From Mycobacterium sp. ST-F2 (GTDB lineage: Bacteria; Actinomycetota; Actinomycetes; Mycobacteriales; Mycobacteriaceae), in contig NZ_JMHT01000034.1 of the NCBI RefSeq assembly GCF_001905655.1, positions 1-64,000 on the forward strand: DNA of 64,000 nt, written 5' to 3'. The notes beneath the pieces are model-generated. The model was not told where the DNA came from. It ran no database searches and was given only the letters and a program-made list of their open reading frames with translations. Both the position numbers and the translations under genes were made by a program. Shown piece by piece: positions 1-8,147 of the stretch (within the stretch, counting starts at the first letter, position 1; each line of letters opens with the position of its first letter).

Positions 1-52
1 ACAGCACAAAGGCGCCCACGAAAACCCGTGGAGCGCCACTAGTGTTCGATGT

Positions 53-1456
53 ATGGGATTGACCGACTTAGCTGTCATCGACGAGGTCTACACCGGCCTC
101 GACGTGGCGCAGGCGCGGGTGGCGTGCCTGGATTACCGCACCCTGTCAGTGCCCGAGTTGTTGGCGCTGCAGTCCCACCGCGAACAGCTACGGTGTGCCG
201 CCGAAGCCGTGGACCACCAGATCCTGACCGCGCTGCAAACCCACACCACGGCGAAAGACATCGGGGCGAAAAACTGGGCCGACGTGCTGCGCACCCGGGA
301 CCGGCTCGGCCTGGAGGAATCCCGCCGCCGGGTCCGGCACGCCGAGCTGCTCGGCCCCCGCTGGTCATTGACCGGGGAGCCACTGCCGCCGCTGCGGCCG
401 CATGTCGCGGCCGCGGTCGCCGCCGGGGCGATCAATGGTGATCATGTCGATGTCATCGAGTCGTTCTTCACGAAACTGCCCACCTGGGCCGACCTGGCCA
501 CCCTCGACGAGTGTGAGCTGGCGCTGGTGGCCGCTGCCCGCAATCTGACCCCCGAGGCTCTGCGGTCGGTGGTCCGGCGCAAGCTCTACGAGTTGGATCA
601 GGACGGGCCGCCACCCGATGACCGGGAACCCGACCCGTACCGAGACCGGGCGCTGGTGTTGTCAAAGCAGCGCCCCGACGGCAGCAGCGAGCTGCGCGGC
701 CGCCTTACCCCGACAGCGCGGGCCACCTACGAAGCGTTGATGGTCAAATACGCCGCGCCCGGCATGTGCAACCCCGCCGACCCGGTGCCCTGCACCTCCG
801 GAACGCCGACTCAGGAGCAGATCGACAATGACCGGCGCACCCTGGCGCAGCGTCAGCATGACGCCTGGGAAACCATCGGCCTGCTGCTGCTCTCCGGGGA
901 TTTGGGGGAACGCAACGGGTTCCCGGTCACCATCGTGGCGACCTGCACCCTCGAGCAGCTCGAGGACCGGGCCGGGGTCGCCGTGACGCACACCGGCAGC
1001 ACACTGCCGGTCAAGGACCTGCTCAACCTGGCTGCCCGCACCGGGGCAAGTTGCTATCTCACGGTGTTCGACAACCATGGTGATGTGCCGTTGTATCTGG
1101 GGCGGGCGCGGCGCACCGCCACCACCGGCCAGCGCCTGGCCCTATTCGCCCGCGACCTGGGCTGCACCCGCCCCGAGTGCACTGTCCCGGCCGCGGGTTG
1201 TCAGGCCCACCACATCCCCGGATGGACCCACGACGGACAGACCAACATCACCACCATGGCCCTGGCCTGTGGCGGCGACAACCGACTCGAAGACACCACC
1301 GGCTGGACCACCACCATGAAAAACGGCCGAGCCCACTGGACCCCACCACCACTACTCGACACCGGCCAACCCCACACCAACCACTACTGGCACCCAACGC
1401 TCTACCCACCCGAGAGCGGAGACGAGGGCGGCGAAACAGACAGTCCCACAAGGTGA
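53..1456 (+). CDS. HNH endonuclease signature protein with DUF222 (13E12 repeat family)
   Basis: 467 residues. The N-terminal two thirds are the helical, charged DUF222 region. The C-terminus is an HNH-nuclease module: Cys371 with a second Cys five residues on, then a His-His pair near 386-387 (AHHIPGW), then GGDNRLED and GWTTTMKNGRAHW. This is the architecture of the mycobacterial REP13E12 family, which occurs in several copies per genome. Members are presumed DNA-cutting or mobile-element relics, and some copies are phage integration sites in M. tuberculosis. The ATG at 53 is the first start that gives the full domain; 52 bases of leader are visible. A stem-loop follows the stop. The family is clear; the biological role is unknown. 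Confidence 0.85.
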   Translation: MGLTDLAVIDEVYTGLDVAQARVACLDYRTLSVPELLALQSHREQLRCAAEAVDHQILTALQTHTTAKDIGAKNWADVLRTRDRLGLEESRRRVRHAELLGPRWSLTGEPLPPLRPHVAAAVAAGAINGDHVDVIESFFTKLPTWADLATLDECELALVAAARNLTPEALRSVVRRKLYELDQDGPPPDDREPDPYRDRALVLSKQRPDGSSELRGRLTPTARATYEALMVKYAAPGMCNPADPVPCTSGTPTQEQIDNDRRTLAQRQHDAWETIGLLLLSGDLGERNGFPVTIVATCTLEQLEDRAGVAVTHTGSTLPVKDLLNLAARTGASCYLTVFDNHGDVPLYLGRARRTATTGQRLALFARDLGCTRPECTVPAAGCQAHHIPGWTHDGQTNITTMALACGGDNRLEDTTGWTTTMKNGRAHWTPPPLLDTGQPHTNHYWHPTLYPPESGDEGGETDSPTR

Positions 1457-1457
1457 T

Positions 1458-1477
1458 ACGGCGCGCAAGGGCGCCGT
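1458..1477 (+). terminator. Candidate stem-loop terminator after the HNH gene
   Basis: ACGGCGC and GCGCCGT form perfect 7-base arms around a 6-base loop, starting two bases after the stop codon. There is no T-run, as is common for mycobacterial terminators. It lies between the plus-strand HNH gene and the converging minus-strand LLM gene. Confidence 0.4.
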
Positions 1478-1515
1478 TCATCCACGACGCCTCGCTGCGC
1501 CGCGCTGCCGGCCGG

Positions 1516-2418
1516 CTACAGGCCCAGCGCGCCGGCCAGTTCACGCAGGCCCGGCCGCGGGTCGGCGGTCGGATGCTCCGCGAGCACCTGGACCACGACG
1601 TGGTCGGCGCCGGCATCGAGGTGCGCCTTGACCTTGGCCGCGGCGTCTTCGACGCTGCCCATCCCGACCAGGGCGCGCGCCAGTCGCTCGGATCCACCGC
1701 GGACCAGATCGCTGTCGTCGAAGCCCTGGCGCAGCCACGAGTTCCGGTAGTTGGGCAGGCCGCTGTAGACGTTCAGGTGCTCGTGGGCGCGGCGCAGCTG
1801 GTCGGCGTCATCGCCACCGATCGCCACAGCCTGCTCGGAGACGATCCACTTGTCCGGCCCGAGGATTTCCCGCGTCGTCGCTGTGGCGGACGGCAGGACC
1901 AGGTAAGGGTGCGCACCGTCGGCCTGGCTGCCCGACAGTTCGATCATCTTGGGGCCCAACGCCGCGAGCAGTCGCGGCGGTCGGCCCACGCCGGGTTCGA
2001 TGGCGTCCGGCACGGCGGCCATGCGCTCCAGGTAGCTGCGCATCGTGGCGAGCGGCTTTTCATAGGTGCCGCCCATCCCGCGCTCGACCAGCGGCCCGTG
2101 ACTGACCCCGAGGCCCAGCACGAACCGGCCCGGGTACAGCGCGGTCAGCGTGCGGGCACCGGCTTCGGCGGCAGACGGCAGGCGCACGTGAATGTTGGCG
2201 ATGCCCGTGCCGACCACCAGCCGGTCGGTCGCCGCGAGGAATGCCGCCGACTCGGTGAGACACTCCTTGCCGACGGTCTCGGGCAGGAACAGCGAGCCGT
2301 AGCCCATGGCTTCGATGTCGCGGGCCACCTCTTGCGCGGCCGGCATGGCCCAGCTGTCGCTGGCCCACCAGACGCCGATGCGGGACGGAAAGTCGATGCG
2401 CGCGCGTTCAGTCACCAC
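1516..2418 (-). CDS. LLM-class (luciferase-like) F420-dependent oxidoreductase
   Basis: 300 residues, a single luciferase-like TIM-barrel domain. Family features are IGVWWASDSW at the start, the LVVGTGIANIHVR strand, and YPGRFVLGLGVSHGPLVE in the middle. This resembles the TIGR03620-type proteins of actinobacteria, which are thought to use coenzyme F420. The substrate is unknown. Translation can begin at either of two consecutive GTG codons (2418 or 2415). It lies downstream of the iclR gene on the same strand with about 40 bases between them, so the two may be cotranscribed. Confidence 0.82.
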   Translation of the reverse strand: MVTERARIDFPSRIGVWWASDSWAMPAAQEVARDIEAMGYGSLFLPETVGKECLTESAAFLAATDRLVVGTGIANIHVRLPSAAEAGARTLTALYPGRFVLGLGVSHGPLVERGMGGTYEKPLATMRSYLERMAAVPDAIEPGVGRPPRLLAALGPKMIELSGSQADGAHPYLVLPSATATTREILGPDKWIVSEQAVAIGGDDADQLRRAHEHLNVYSGLPNYRNSWLRQGFDDSDLVRGGSERLARALVGMGSVEDAAAKVKAHLDAGADHVVVQVLAEHPTADPRPGLRELAGALGL

Positions 2419-2457
2419 TCCACCATCGCCTACCGCCGGTCGTGCCGTGACGCGGGG

Positions 2458-3213
2458 TCACCCCTGCAGCCGGCCCGACAACTCGTGGGCCTGCTCGAGA
2501 AGCAGGCGACCCAGTTCGCGTCGACGGCCGGCGCGGAACCGCGTCTCGACACCGGTGAGACTCAACGCCCAGCCCGGCAGGCCGCGCCGGTCGAACACCG
2601 CTGCCGCCATGCCCCAGCTGCCTTCGACCAGCAGCGCGGGATTGACGGCGTAGCCGGCACGCCGGGTCTGCTCGATGCGTTTGCGAATGGCGGCTTCGGA
2701 ATGCGTTTGCCCCCATTTGGTTTCGGGCTGTTCCCGGGAGAAGTAGTCGTCGACCTCGGCGGCCGGTAGATGGCTGAGGATGGCCAGCCCGGCGCTGGCC
2801 ACCCCGAGCGGGAACCGGATGCCGACCTGCAGGACGTGCGAACGCAACGGGAAGCTGCCCTCCTCGCTGAGCACGCACACTGTCTGATCACCGCGGCGCG
2901 CGGAGAAGAACGCACTCTCGCCGGTCTCGCGGGCCAGTCGCGTCACGACGGCCCGCGCCTGATCGGTCACGTCGTGGTGTTGGGCCGCGCCGACACCGAG
3001 CAGATACAGCTCGGGTCCGAGTGACCAGCGCCCGGTTTTCTGATCCCGGCTGACCAGATGTTCGTCGGCCAGTGCCGTGAGCAGCCGGTGCGCCGTCGGC
3101 CGGGCCAGGCCGGCCAACTTTCCGAGCTCGGTGGTGGAGGCGCCGTCGGGTTCGGTTGTGGCAACGGCCCGCAGCATCGCCCCGACGCGAGCCACGACAT
3201 TCGGACCGGTCAT
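2458..3213 (-). CDS. IclR-family transcriptional regulator (probable regulator of scoAB)
   Basis: About 251 residues with an N-terminal winged helix (GASTTELGKLAGLARPTAHR is the recognition region) and a C-terminal effector domain (LPAAEVDDYFS, RRAGYAVNPALLVEGSWGMAAAVFD). The ATG at 3213 is preferred over two in-frame GTG codons just upstream because an AGGA sits seven bases before it. The gene is divergent from scoA, and two related inverted repeats lie in the shared promoter. The natural inference is that it senses a keto-acid or ketone body and controls scoAB and itself. Confidence 0.87.
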   Translation of the reverse strand: MTGPNVVARVGAMLRAVATTEPDGASTTELGKLAGLARPTAHRLLTALADEHLVSRDQKTGRWSLGPELYLLGVGAAQHHDVTDQARAVVTRLARETGESAFFSARRGDQTVCVLSEEGSFPLRSHVLQVGIRFPLGVASAGLAILSHLPAAEVDDYFSREQPETKWGQTHSEAAIRKRIEQTRRAGYAVNPALLVEGSWGMAAAVFDRRGLPGWALSLTGVETRFRAGRRRELGRLLLEQAHELSGRLQG

Positions 3214-3226
3214 CACCACATCCTAT

Positions 3227-3245
3227 GCGTTCACTGGTTGAACGC
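3227..3245. promoter_or_regulatory. Candidate IclR operator 1 (iclR side)
   Basis: GCGTTCA-CTGGT-TGAACGC has perfect 7-base arms with a 5-base spacer. It lies 13 bases upstream of the iclR start, in the iclR/scoA divergent promoter. A near copy is found 110 bases away, next to scoA. Confidence 0.6.
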
Positions 3246-3336
3246 ACATGACAGCGGTGCTCACCCTGTGAACACTTTTGACCGGCTTCCAACAGAGACT
3301 TGCCATGTCAGCGGCGCCACGTGAAAAGTAGGTCCC

Positions 3337-3355
3337 GCGTTTACTGGATGAACGG
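3337..3355. promoter_or_regulatory. Candidate IclR operator 2 (scoA side)
   Basis: GCGTTTACTGGATGAACGG matches operator 1 at 16 of 19 positions and ends six bases before the scoA start, overlapping its ribosome-binding site. Bound protein here would block scoA expression directly. Confidence 0.55.
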
Positions 3356-3361
3356 AGTGCC

Positions 3362-4129
3362 ATGACCTCGAAGGTGTACGCCTCGGCCGCCGAAGCGGTC
3401 GCCGACATCGGTGACGGCGCCACGCTGGCCGTCGGCGGATTCGGATTGTGCGGCATCCCCGACCAATTGATCGATGCCATCGCCGCATCGAGTGCCACCG
3501 ACCTCGAGGTGTTCTCGAACAACTGCGGCGTCGACGGCGTCGGCCTCGGTGTGCTGCTCGGCCTCGGCAAGGTGCGCCGGGTCACCGCGTCGTACGTCGG
3601 GGAGAACAAGGAGTTCGCCCGCCAGTACCTGTCCGGCGAGCTCGAGGTGGAACTCACCCCGCAGGGCACGCTGGCCGAGCGGATGCGCGCCGGCGGCGCC
3701 GGCATCCCCGCGTTCTACACCCCGGCCGGCGTCGGCACCCCGGTCTCCGACGGCGGTCTGCCGTGGCGCTACGCGGCCGACGGTTCCGTCGCAGTTGCCT
3801 CGCCGCCCAAGGAGATTCGCAAATTCAACGGCAAGCGCTACGTGCTCGAGGAGTCGATCAACGCCGACTTCGCGCTCGTGCACGCGCTGCGCGCCGACAC
3901 CGCGGGCAACCTGGTCTTCAACAAGACCGCGCGCAACTTCAACCCCCTCGCCGCGATGGCCGGCCGGATCACCATCGTCCAGGTCGAGGAACTGGTGCAG
4001 CCCGGCGAGATCGACCCCGACGACGTCCACCTGGCCGGCGTGTTCGTGCAGCGCATCGTGCACACCGGGCCGCAGGACAAGCAGATCGAGAAGCGCACCG
4101 TGCGCGCGAACGAGGGAGCCGCGAAGTGA
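3362..4129 (+). CDS. scoA: 3-oxoacid CoA-transferase subunit A
   Basis: 255 residues. It carries the family I CoA-transferase signature GGFGLCGIP (residues 25-33), and the region [15 protein letters not shown] and [21 protein letters not shown] closely resembles mycobacterial ScoA (Rv2504c type). With ScoB it moves CoA from succinyl-CoA to acetoacetate or a similar 3-keto acid, so ketone bodies can be used. A GGAG lies five bases before the ATG. The gene overlaps scoB by GTGA. A 3-oxoadipate-specific (PcaI) role is possible but less likely, since no other pca genes are near. Confidence 0.9.
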   Translation: MTSKVYASAAEAVADIGDGATLAVGGFGLCGIPDQLIDAIAASSATDLEVFSNNCGVDGVGLGVLLGLGKVRRVTASYVGENKEFARQYLSGELEVELTPQGTLAERMRAGGAGIPAFYTPAGVGTPVSDGGLPWRYAADGSVAVASPPKEIRKFNGKRYVLEESINADFALVHALRADTAGNLVFNKTARNFNPLAAMAGRITIVQVEELVQPGEIDPDDVHLAGVFVQRIVHTGPQDKQIEKRTVRANEGAAK

Positions 4130-4779
4130 CCGCGCCCACCGGCTGGAACCGTGACCAGATGGCCGCCCGCGCCGCGGCCGACATGATCGACGGCGAGTAC
4201 GTCAACCTCGGCATCGGCCTGCCCACCCTCATCCCCGGCTTTCTGACAGGCGACGTCCACGTCACCCTGCACTCGGAGAACGGCATCCTGGGGACGGGCC
4301 CGTACCCCACCGAGGACGACGTCGACCCCGACCTCATCAACGCCGGCAAGGAAACCGTGACGGTGAATCCCGGTGCGGCGTACTTCGATTCGTCGCTGTC
4401 GTTCGGGATGATCCGCGGCGGCCACATCGACACCGCCGTACTCGGCGGCATGGAGGTCTCGCGCACCGGCGACCTGGCCAACTGGATGGTGCCGGGCAAG
4501 ATGGTCAAGGGCATGGGCGGCGCCATGGACCTGGTGCACGGCGCGTCGCGGGTCATCGTGCTCATGGAGCACACCGACAAGGCCGGTAACCCCAAGATCG
4601 TCCCGGTCTGCACGCTGCCGCTGACCGGTCAGGGTGTGGTCGACCGGATCATCACCAACCTGGCCGTCATCGACGTGCCCGGCGACGGCACGCTGATCCT
4701 GCGCGAGACCGCCCCCGGCGTGAGCGTCGAGGATGTCATCGCGGCGACCGGCGCCGAGCTGACCGTGCAGCTCGACTAG
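4126..4779 (+). CDS. scoB: 3-oxoacid CoA-transferase subunit B
   Basis: 217 residues from a GTG that overlaps the scoA stop codon, so the two are translationally coupled and made in equal amounts. GIGLPT (29-34) and the SENGILG motif with the catalytic Glu51, which forms the acyl-CoA intermediate, are present. [39 protein letters not shown] is typical of the subunit B core. It forms the active transferase with ScoA. Confidence 0.91.
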   Translation: MTAPTGWNRDQMAARAAADMIDGEYVNLGIGLPTLIPGFLTGDVHVTLHSENGILGTGPYPTEDDVDPDLINAGKETVTVNPGAAYFDSSLSFGMIRGGHIDTAVLGGMEVSRTGDLANWMVPGKMVKGMGGAMDLVHGASRVIVLMEHTDKAGNPKIVPVCTLPLTGQGVVDRIITNLAVIDVPGDGTLILRETAPGVSVEDVIAATGAELTVQLD

Positions 4780-4824
4780 GTGGTTAATTACGCCGTTCGG
4801 CTGATGTGTTGCGCCCCGCTCGGC

Positions 4825-4844
4825 CCGATAGTGACTTCTATCGG
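4825..4844. promoter_or_regulatory. Perfect inverted repeat upstream of the P450 gene
   Basis: CCGATAG-TGACTT-CTATCGG has perfect 7-base arms with a 6-base spacer, ending 17 bases before the P450 start codon. The size and placement suit a repressor operator (TetR-like). As a hairpin it could also terminate scoAB transcripts, but it sits too close to the next gene to be only that. No regulator gene is adjacent. Confidence 0.45.
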
Positions 4845-4861
4845 AACCGAGGGAGACATCG

Positions 4862-6094
4862 ATGACCATCGCCACGAACGCCGTCGTCGACGTCTCGGAT
4901 GCCGGCCTGCCCAGGATCGATTACGAAACCATCGATGATCCGGCGGCGGCCCACCGGATGATCAAGGAGGTCCGCCGGCAGTCGCCCGTGGCCATCGGGC
5001 CGCACGCACCGGAGGTGCTCAGCTACGAATTGGTCCGTACGGTCCTGCGCGACTCGCGGTTTCATCAACCCGGCGTGCGCGGGCTGGTGCCGCGCGGAGT
5101 CACCGGAGGTCCGTTGTGGGATCGCATCGGCAGTGCACTGCTCAGTCTCGACGGTGATGAGCACACTCGGCTGCGGAAGCTGGTGTGCAAGGCGTTCACC
5201 GGCAGGGCCGTGGGCAGGCTCGATTCGCTGATCGACTCCATCCTGGCCGAGTTGGTCGATCCCGTTGCCGCCGTGGGGCGTTGCGATATCGTCGCCGACG
5301 TCGCCCAGCCCTATCCCATCCCGGTGATCTGCGCACTGTTCGGCGCGCCGCGTACCGACTGGCGGATGATCTCGGATTGGACCGACGACATCTTCAAGAT
5401 GTTCTGGTGGGATGTGGCGGCCCACGAATCCGAAATCCTCACGGCCTGGCAAAAGTTCGACGACTACATCGACGCGATGATCACGGACCGCCGCGCCGCG
5501 CTGACGGACGACCTGCTGTCGGGCCTCATCCGGGCGGAGGACGACGGCGACCGGCTGAGCCATTCCGAACTGCTCATGCTGTCCATGGGGATCCTTGCGG
5601 CGGGGACCGACACCACGCGCAACCAACTCGCCGCCGCCGTCGACACCTTCTGCGATCACCCGGACCAATGGGCGCTCCTGGCAGCACATCCCGAGTTGGT
5701 GCCCCAGGCCGTCGACGAGGTGATGCGGTTCGCGCCGATCGTGCTGAACGTGCCACGGTATGTCACCGAAGACGTGGAGCTGTCGGGGTTCCTCTTTCCG
5801 CGGGACTCGCTCGTCGTCGCCAATACCGCTGCGGCGAACCGTGATCCGCTGGTGTACGACAACCCCGATCAGTTCGACATCACGCGGCAGGAGGCACCGC
5901 CGATGCTCACGTTCGGTGGCGGTGTGCACTACTGCCTCGGCTCGCATCTCGCGCGCCTGGAACTGGTCCGTGCGCTCACGGTGCTGGCGCAGCGGATGCC
6001 GAACATTCGCCGTACGGGTCCGGCCCCGTGGAAGCCGTTGATGGCGGTCAGCGGGCCGCAGACACTGCCGGTGGAGTTCGACGCCGGGCATTGA
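4862..6094 (+). CDS. Cytochrome P450
   Basis: 410 residues, a soluble class I bacterial P450. The I-helix oxygen-activation motif AGTDTT lies near residue 246. The ExxR region is EVMRFAP, and the haem loop FGGGVHYCLGSHLAR carries the haem-ligating Cys358. It needs a separate ferredoxin and reductase; none is adjacent. I cannot assign a CYP family or substrate. RBS GAGGGA precedes the ATG. A palindrome lies just upstream, and an FMN reductase follows on the same strand. Confidence 0.88.
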   Translation: MTIATNAVVDVSDAGLPRIDYETIDDPAAAHRMIKEVRRQSPVAIGPHAPEVLSYELVRTVLRDSRFHQPGVRGLVPRGVTGGPLWDRIGSALLSLDGDEHTRLRKLVCKAFTGRAVGRLDSLIDSILAELVDPVAAVGRCDIVADVAQPYPIPVICALFGAPRTDWRMISDWTDDIFKMFWWDVAAHESEILTAWQKFDDYIDAMITDRRAALTDDLLSGLIRAEDDGDRLSHSELLMLSMGILAAGTDTTRNQLAAAVDTFCDHPDQWALLAAHPELVPQAVDEVMRFAPIVLNVPRYVTEDVELSGFLFPRDSLVVANTAAANRDPLVYDNPDQFDITRQEAPPMLTFGGGVHYCLGSHLARLELVRALTVLAQRMPNIRRTGPAPWKPLMAVSGPQTLPVEFDAGH

Positions 6095-6191
6095 TCATGT
6101 GAGTGGTTGCGATTCTTCCGCGCGGGTACCCCGAGTTCGGCAGGCTGTCAGGAGCCGCCATCGGGGTCACGACGCAGAAGAGGAGCACTTC

Positions 6192-6743
6192 ATGAAGATC
6201 GGCATCATCGTGGGATCGATTCGGGATGGCCGCGCAGGTGCCGGTGTCGGCACCTGGGTGGCCGAACAGGCAGCAGGGCGCGACGACGCCCAGCTCGAGC
6301 TCCTCGACCTGAAAACCTTCGACGTGCCGCTGCTCACCTCTGCCACCGTCCCCGCCGCGGCCAAGAAGCAGTACGAATCCGAGAACGTCCGGCGGTGGAG
6401 TGCGGCGATCGACGCCTGCGACGGGTTCATCTTCGTCACCCCCGAGTACAACCACGGTGTCCCGGGTGCGTTCAAGAACGCGGTGGACAGCCTCGGTTCT
6501 GAATGGTTCGGCAAGACAGTGGCTTTCGTGTCCTACGGTGCCGACGGCGGGGTGCGCGCCGTGGAACAGTGGCGACAGATCGTCGCGAACTTCCAGATGC
6601 TCGACGTCCGCGCCCAGGTTTCGCTGTCCCTGTTCACCGAGTTCGGCGCCGATGGATTCACCCCGCTGGAGCGACGTGCCGGAGAACTGGCTGGGCTGCT
6701 GGACCAATTGATCAGGTTGACCAAGAGGGTGACCAGTAGCTGA
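6192..6743 (+). CDS. NAD(P)H-dependent FMN reductase (flavodoxin-like)
   Basis: 183 residues. The phosphate-binding loop VGSIRDGRAG (residues 7-16) and the flavin motif TPEYNHGVP (83-91) are those of the NADPH-dependent FMN reductase / azoreductase family. It would supply reduced FMN or reduce quinones or azo compounds. The ATG at 6192 has a strong AGAAGAGGAG leader. The upstream in-frame extension back to 6099 is rejected because it lacks family similarity and runs into the intergenic DNA after the P450 gene. The link with the P450 is only positional. Confidence 0.86.
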   Translation: MKIGIIVGSIRDGRAGAGVGTWVAEQAAGRDDAQLELLDLKTFDVPLLTSATVPAAAKKQYESENVRRWSAAIDACDGFIFVTPEYNHGVPGAFKNAVDSLGSEWFGKTVAFVSYGADGGVRAVEQWRQIVANFQMLDVRAQVSLSLFTEFGADGFTPLERRAGELAGLLDQLIRLTKRVTSS

Positions 6744-6770
6744 ATTCGACCTGCCCCGGGCATAGGTTAC

Positions 6771-8147
6771 CTACGCCATGACCGTGAACGGGTCGGCGCC
6801 CTTGATCGGCCTGCGCAGCTCCTTGATTTCGTCGTCGAGCGTTGCCGACTTGTCGCGGGGCCAGGTGTAGTTCGGGTCTTGATCCTGACGAAGCCTCTCC
6901 CACAGCATGATTCGCAACGCCCGGGCGAAGGAGACCTTTTCGAAGCCGAGCGCGGTACCGTCGACCTTGCTGGTGAACCCGACCCCGAACTCGGCGTCGG
7001 CGAATAGACCCGTGCTGGTGAAGGACGGATGCCAGAAGTTGGCCGAGCCGATGATCACAAACGCGTCGTCAGTGTGGTCATCGAAGATCCAGACCTTCGA
7101 GTGCACGAACTTCTTGCCGTTCGGCACCTGCAGCAGCACCGGAGGATTGGTCCCGCCCTTCAGCGTCTGAACCAGCGGGTCACGCAGGGACGGATTGGCC
7201 GCGTGACCTCTTGTGTTGCTGACAACCACCAGTTTCACGCCGCGGCTGATGGCGTCCTGAAGCAGGTCGTCCAATGAACGAGGAAGGTCGGGCACATCCG
7301 AGCGCTCCCGCGGCGACGATCCGCCGGTCGGGTTGGTTCTCGTCGGAGCAGCTCCCATCGTTTGGAAGAACTGCTCCTCGATATAGATCGACTTGGTAGC
7401 GGCCCCGATAGCTCGGGACAACAGGCTGTAGTAGGTGTGGTCGCCGTTCTTGGCGTACGTGCGTTTCCAATTCGTGGTGTCCGCAGGGAATGGCGGGTAG
7501 GTGCGGACGAACTGCACGCGGTGGGCATCTCCGCTCCCGGGCGGTATCGACTGCTGCGTCGAGCTGAGCCCGCCCAGTGGCGGTTTCAGCGATTCCCAGC
7601 GCTCCTCCAGTGTCTTGCGTCCCAAATGCGCTCCAGCCCCGATGATCTCGGCCTGCACATCGAACCATCCAGGATCGGTGCGTCTCTTCAGCGTGACATC
7701 CATGCCACCGACGAACAGGTGCGAGGTCGAGCCCAGTTTGAAGAACGCCGCCTTCTGGTGGAACACCGCGTTGGGGTGCAGCTGCTCATCGACAACTGCT
7801 TCGGTGATCTTCTCTGCGATCGCGTCGGCAACCTCCTTGGCGTTGTCGCTGTACGAATGCGAGCGTGTCAACATCAAGCGAATTCGCGCTTTTCGCCCCA
7901 GCGCTCCATGCAGGCAGCTGAGCAGACTCAGCATGCCGAACTTCAGCGTCAGCAACATATCGAGAGTGAAAGCCCAACCGACCAAAAAGATTTCGCAGTT
8001 CTCCTTGGCTTGCGACATCAGTGCGGCAAGCCGGTCGAAGTACGACTGATAGTCGGCGTAGACCTTGATGTCCGCGGTCGTCACCGTCTGAAAGCACCAT
8101 TCGTCAGGTGAGCCGGGCCCTCCCGCCGGGAGGAACCAATCGGTCAC
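6771..8147 (-). CDS. Phospholipase D-fold protein, second gene of an uncharacterised two-gene unit
   Basis: 458 residues from a GTG at 8147 that overlaps the stop of the upstream large gene (GTGA), so the two are coupled. Two PLD half-sites are visible. The second is canonical: His349, Lys351 and Asp356 (HSKVWIFDD), followed by GSANFWHPSF. The first has His130 and Lys132 (HQKAAFF), but the expected Asp is Lys, with the usual trailing FVGGMDVTLKR. The N-terminus reads DIKVYADYQSYFDRLAALMSQAKENCEIFLVGWAF, typical of PLD-type enzymes. No signal peptide is seen. Activity could be a phospholipase, a nuclease or a transferase; the sequence does not decide. Confidence 0.75.
   Translation of the reverse strand: MTDWFLPAGGPGSPDEWCFQTVTTADIKVYADYQSYFDRLAALMSQAKENCEIFLVGWAFTLDMLLTLKFGMLSLLSCLHGALGRKARIRLMLTRSHSYSDNAKEVADAIAEKITEAVVDEQLHPNAVFHQKAAFFKLGSTSHLFVGGMDVTLKRRTDPGWFDVQAEIIGAGAHLGRKTLEERWESLKPPLGGLSSTQQSIPPGSGDAHRVQFVRTYPPFPADTTNWKRTYAKNGDHTYYSLLSRAIGAATKSIYIEEQFFQTMGAAPTRTNPTGGSSPRERSDVPDLPRSLDDLLQDAISRGVKLVVVSNTRGHAANPSLRDPLVQTLKGGTNPPVLLQVPNGKKFVHSKVWIFDDHTDDAFVIIGSANFWHPSFTSTGLFADAEFGVGFTSKVDGTALGFEKVSFARALRIMLWERLRQDQDPNYTWPRDKSATLDDEIKELRRPIKGADPFTVMA

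Noticed and set aside
3362..4779. IpdAB (steroid ring hydrolase subunits) instead of ScoAB
   Set aside because: The CoA-transferase motifs GGFGLCGIP and SENGILG with the catalytic Glu are present and the sequence follows ScoA/ScoB. IpdA/IpdB have different N-termini.
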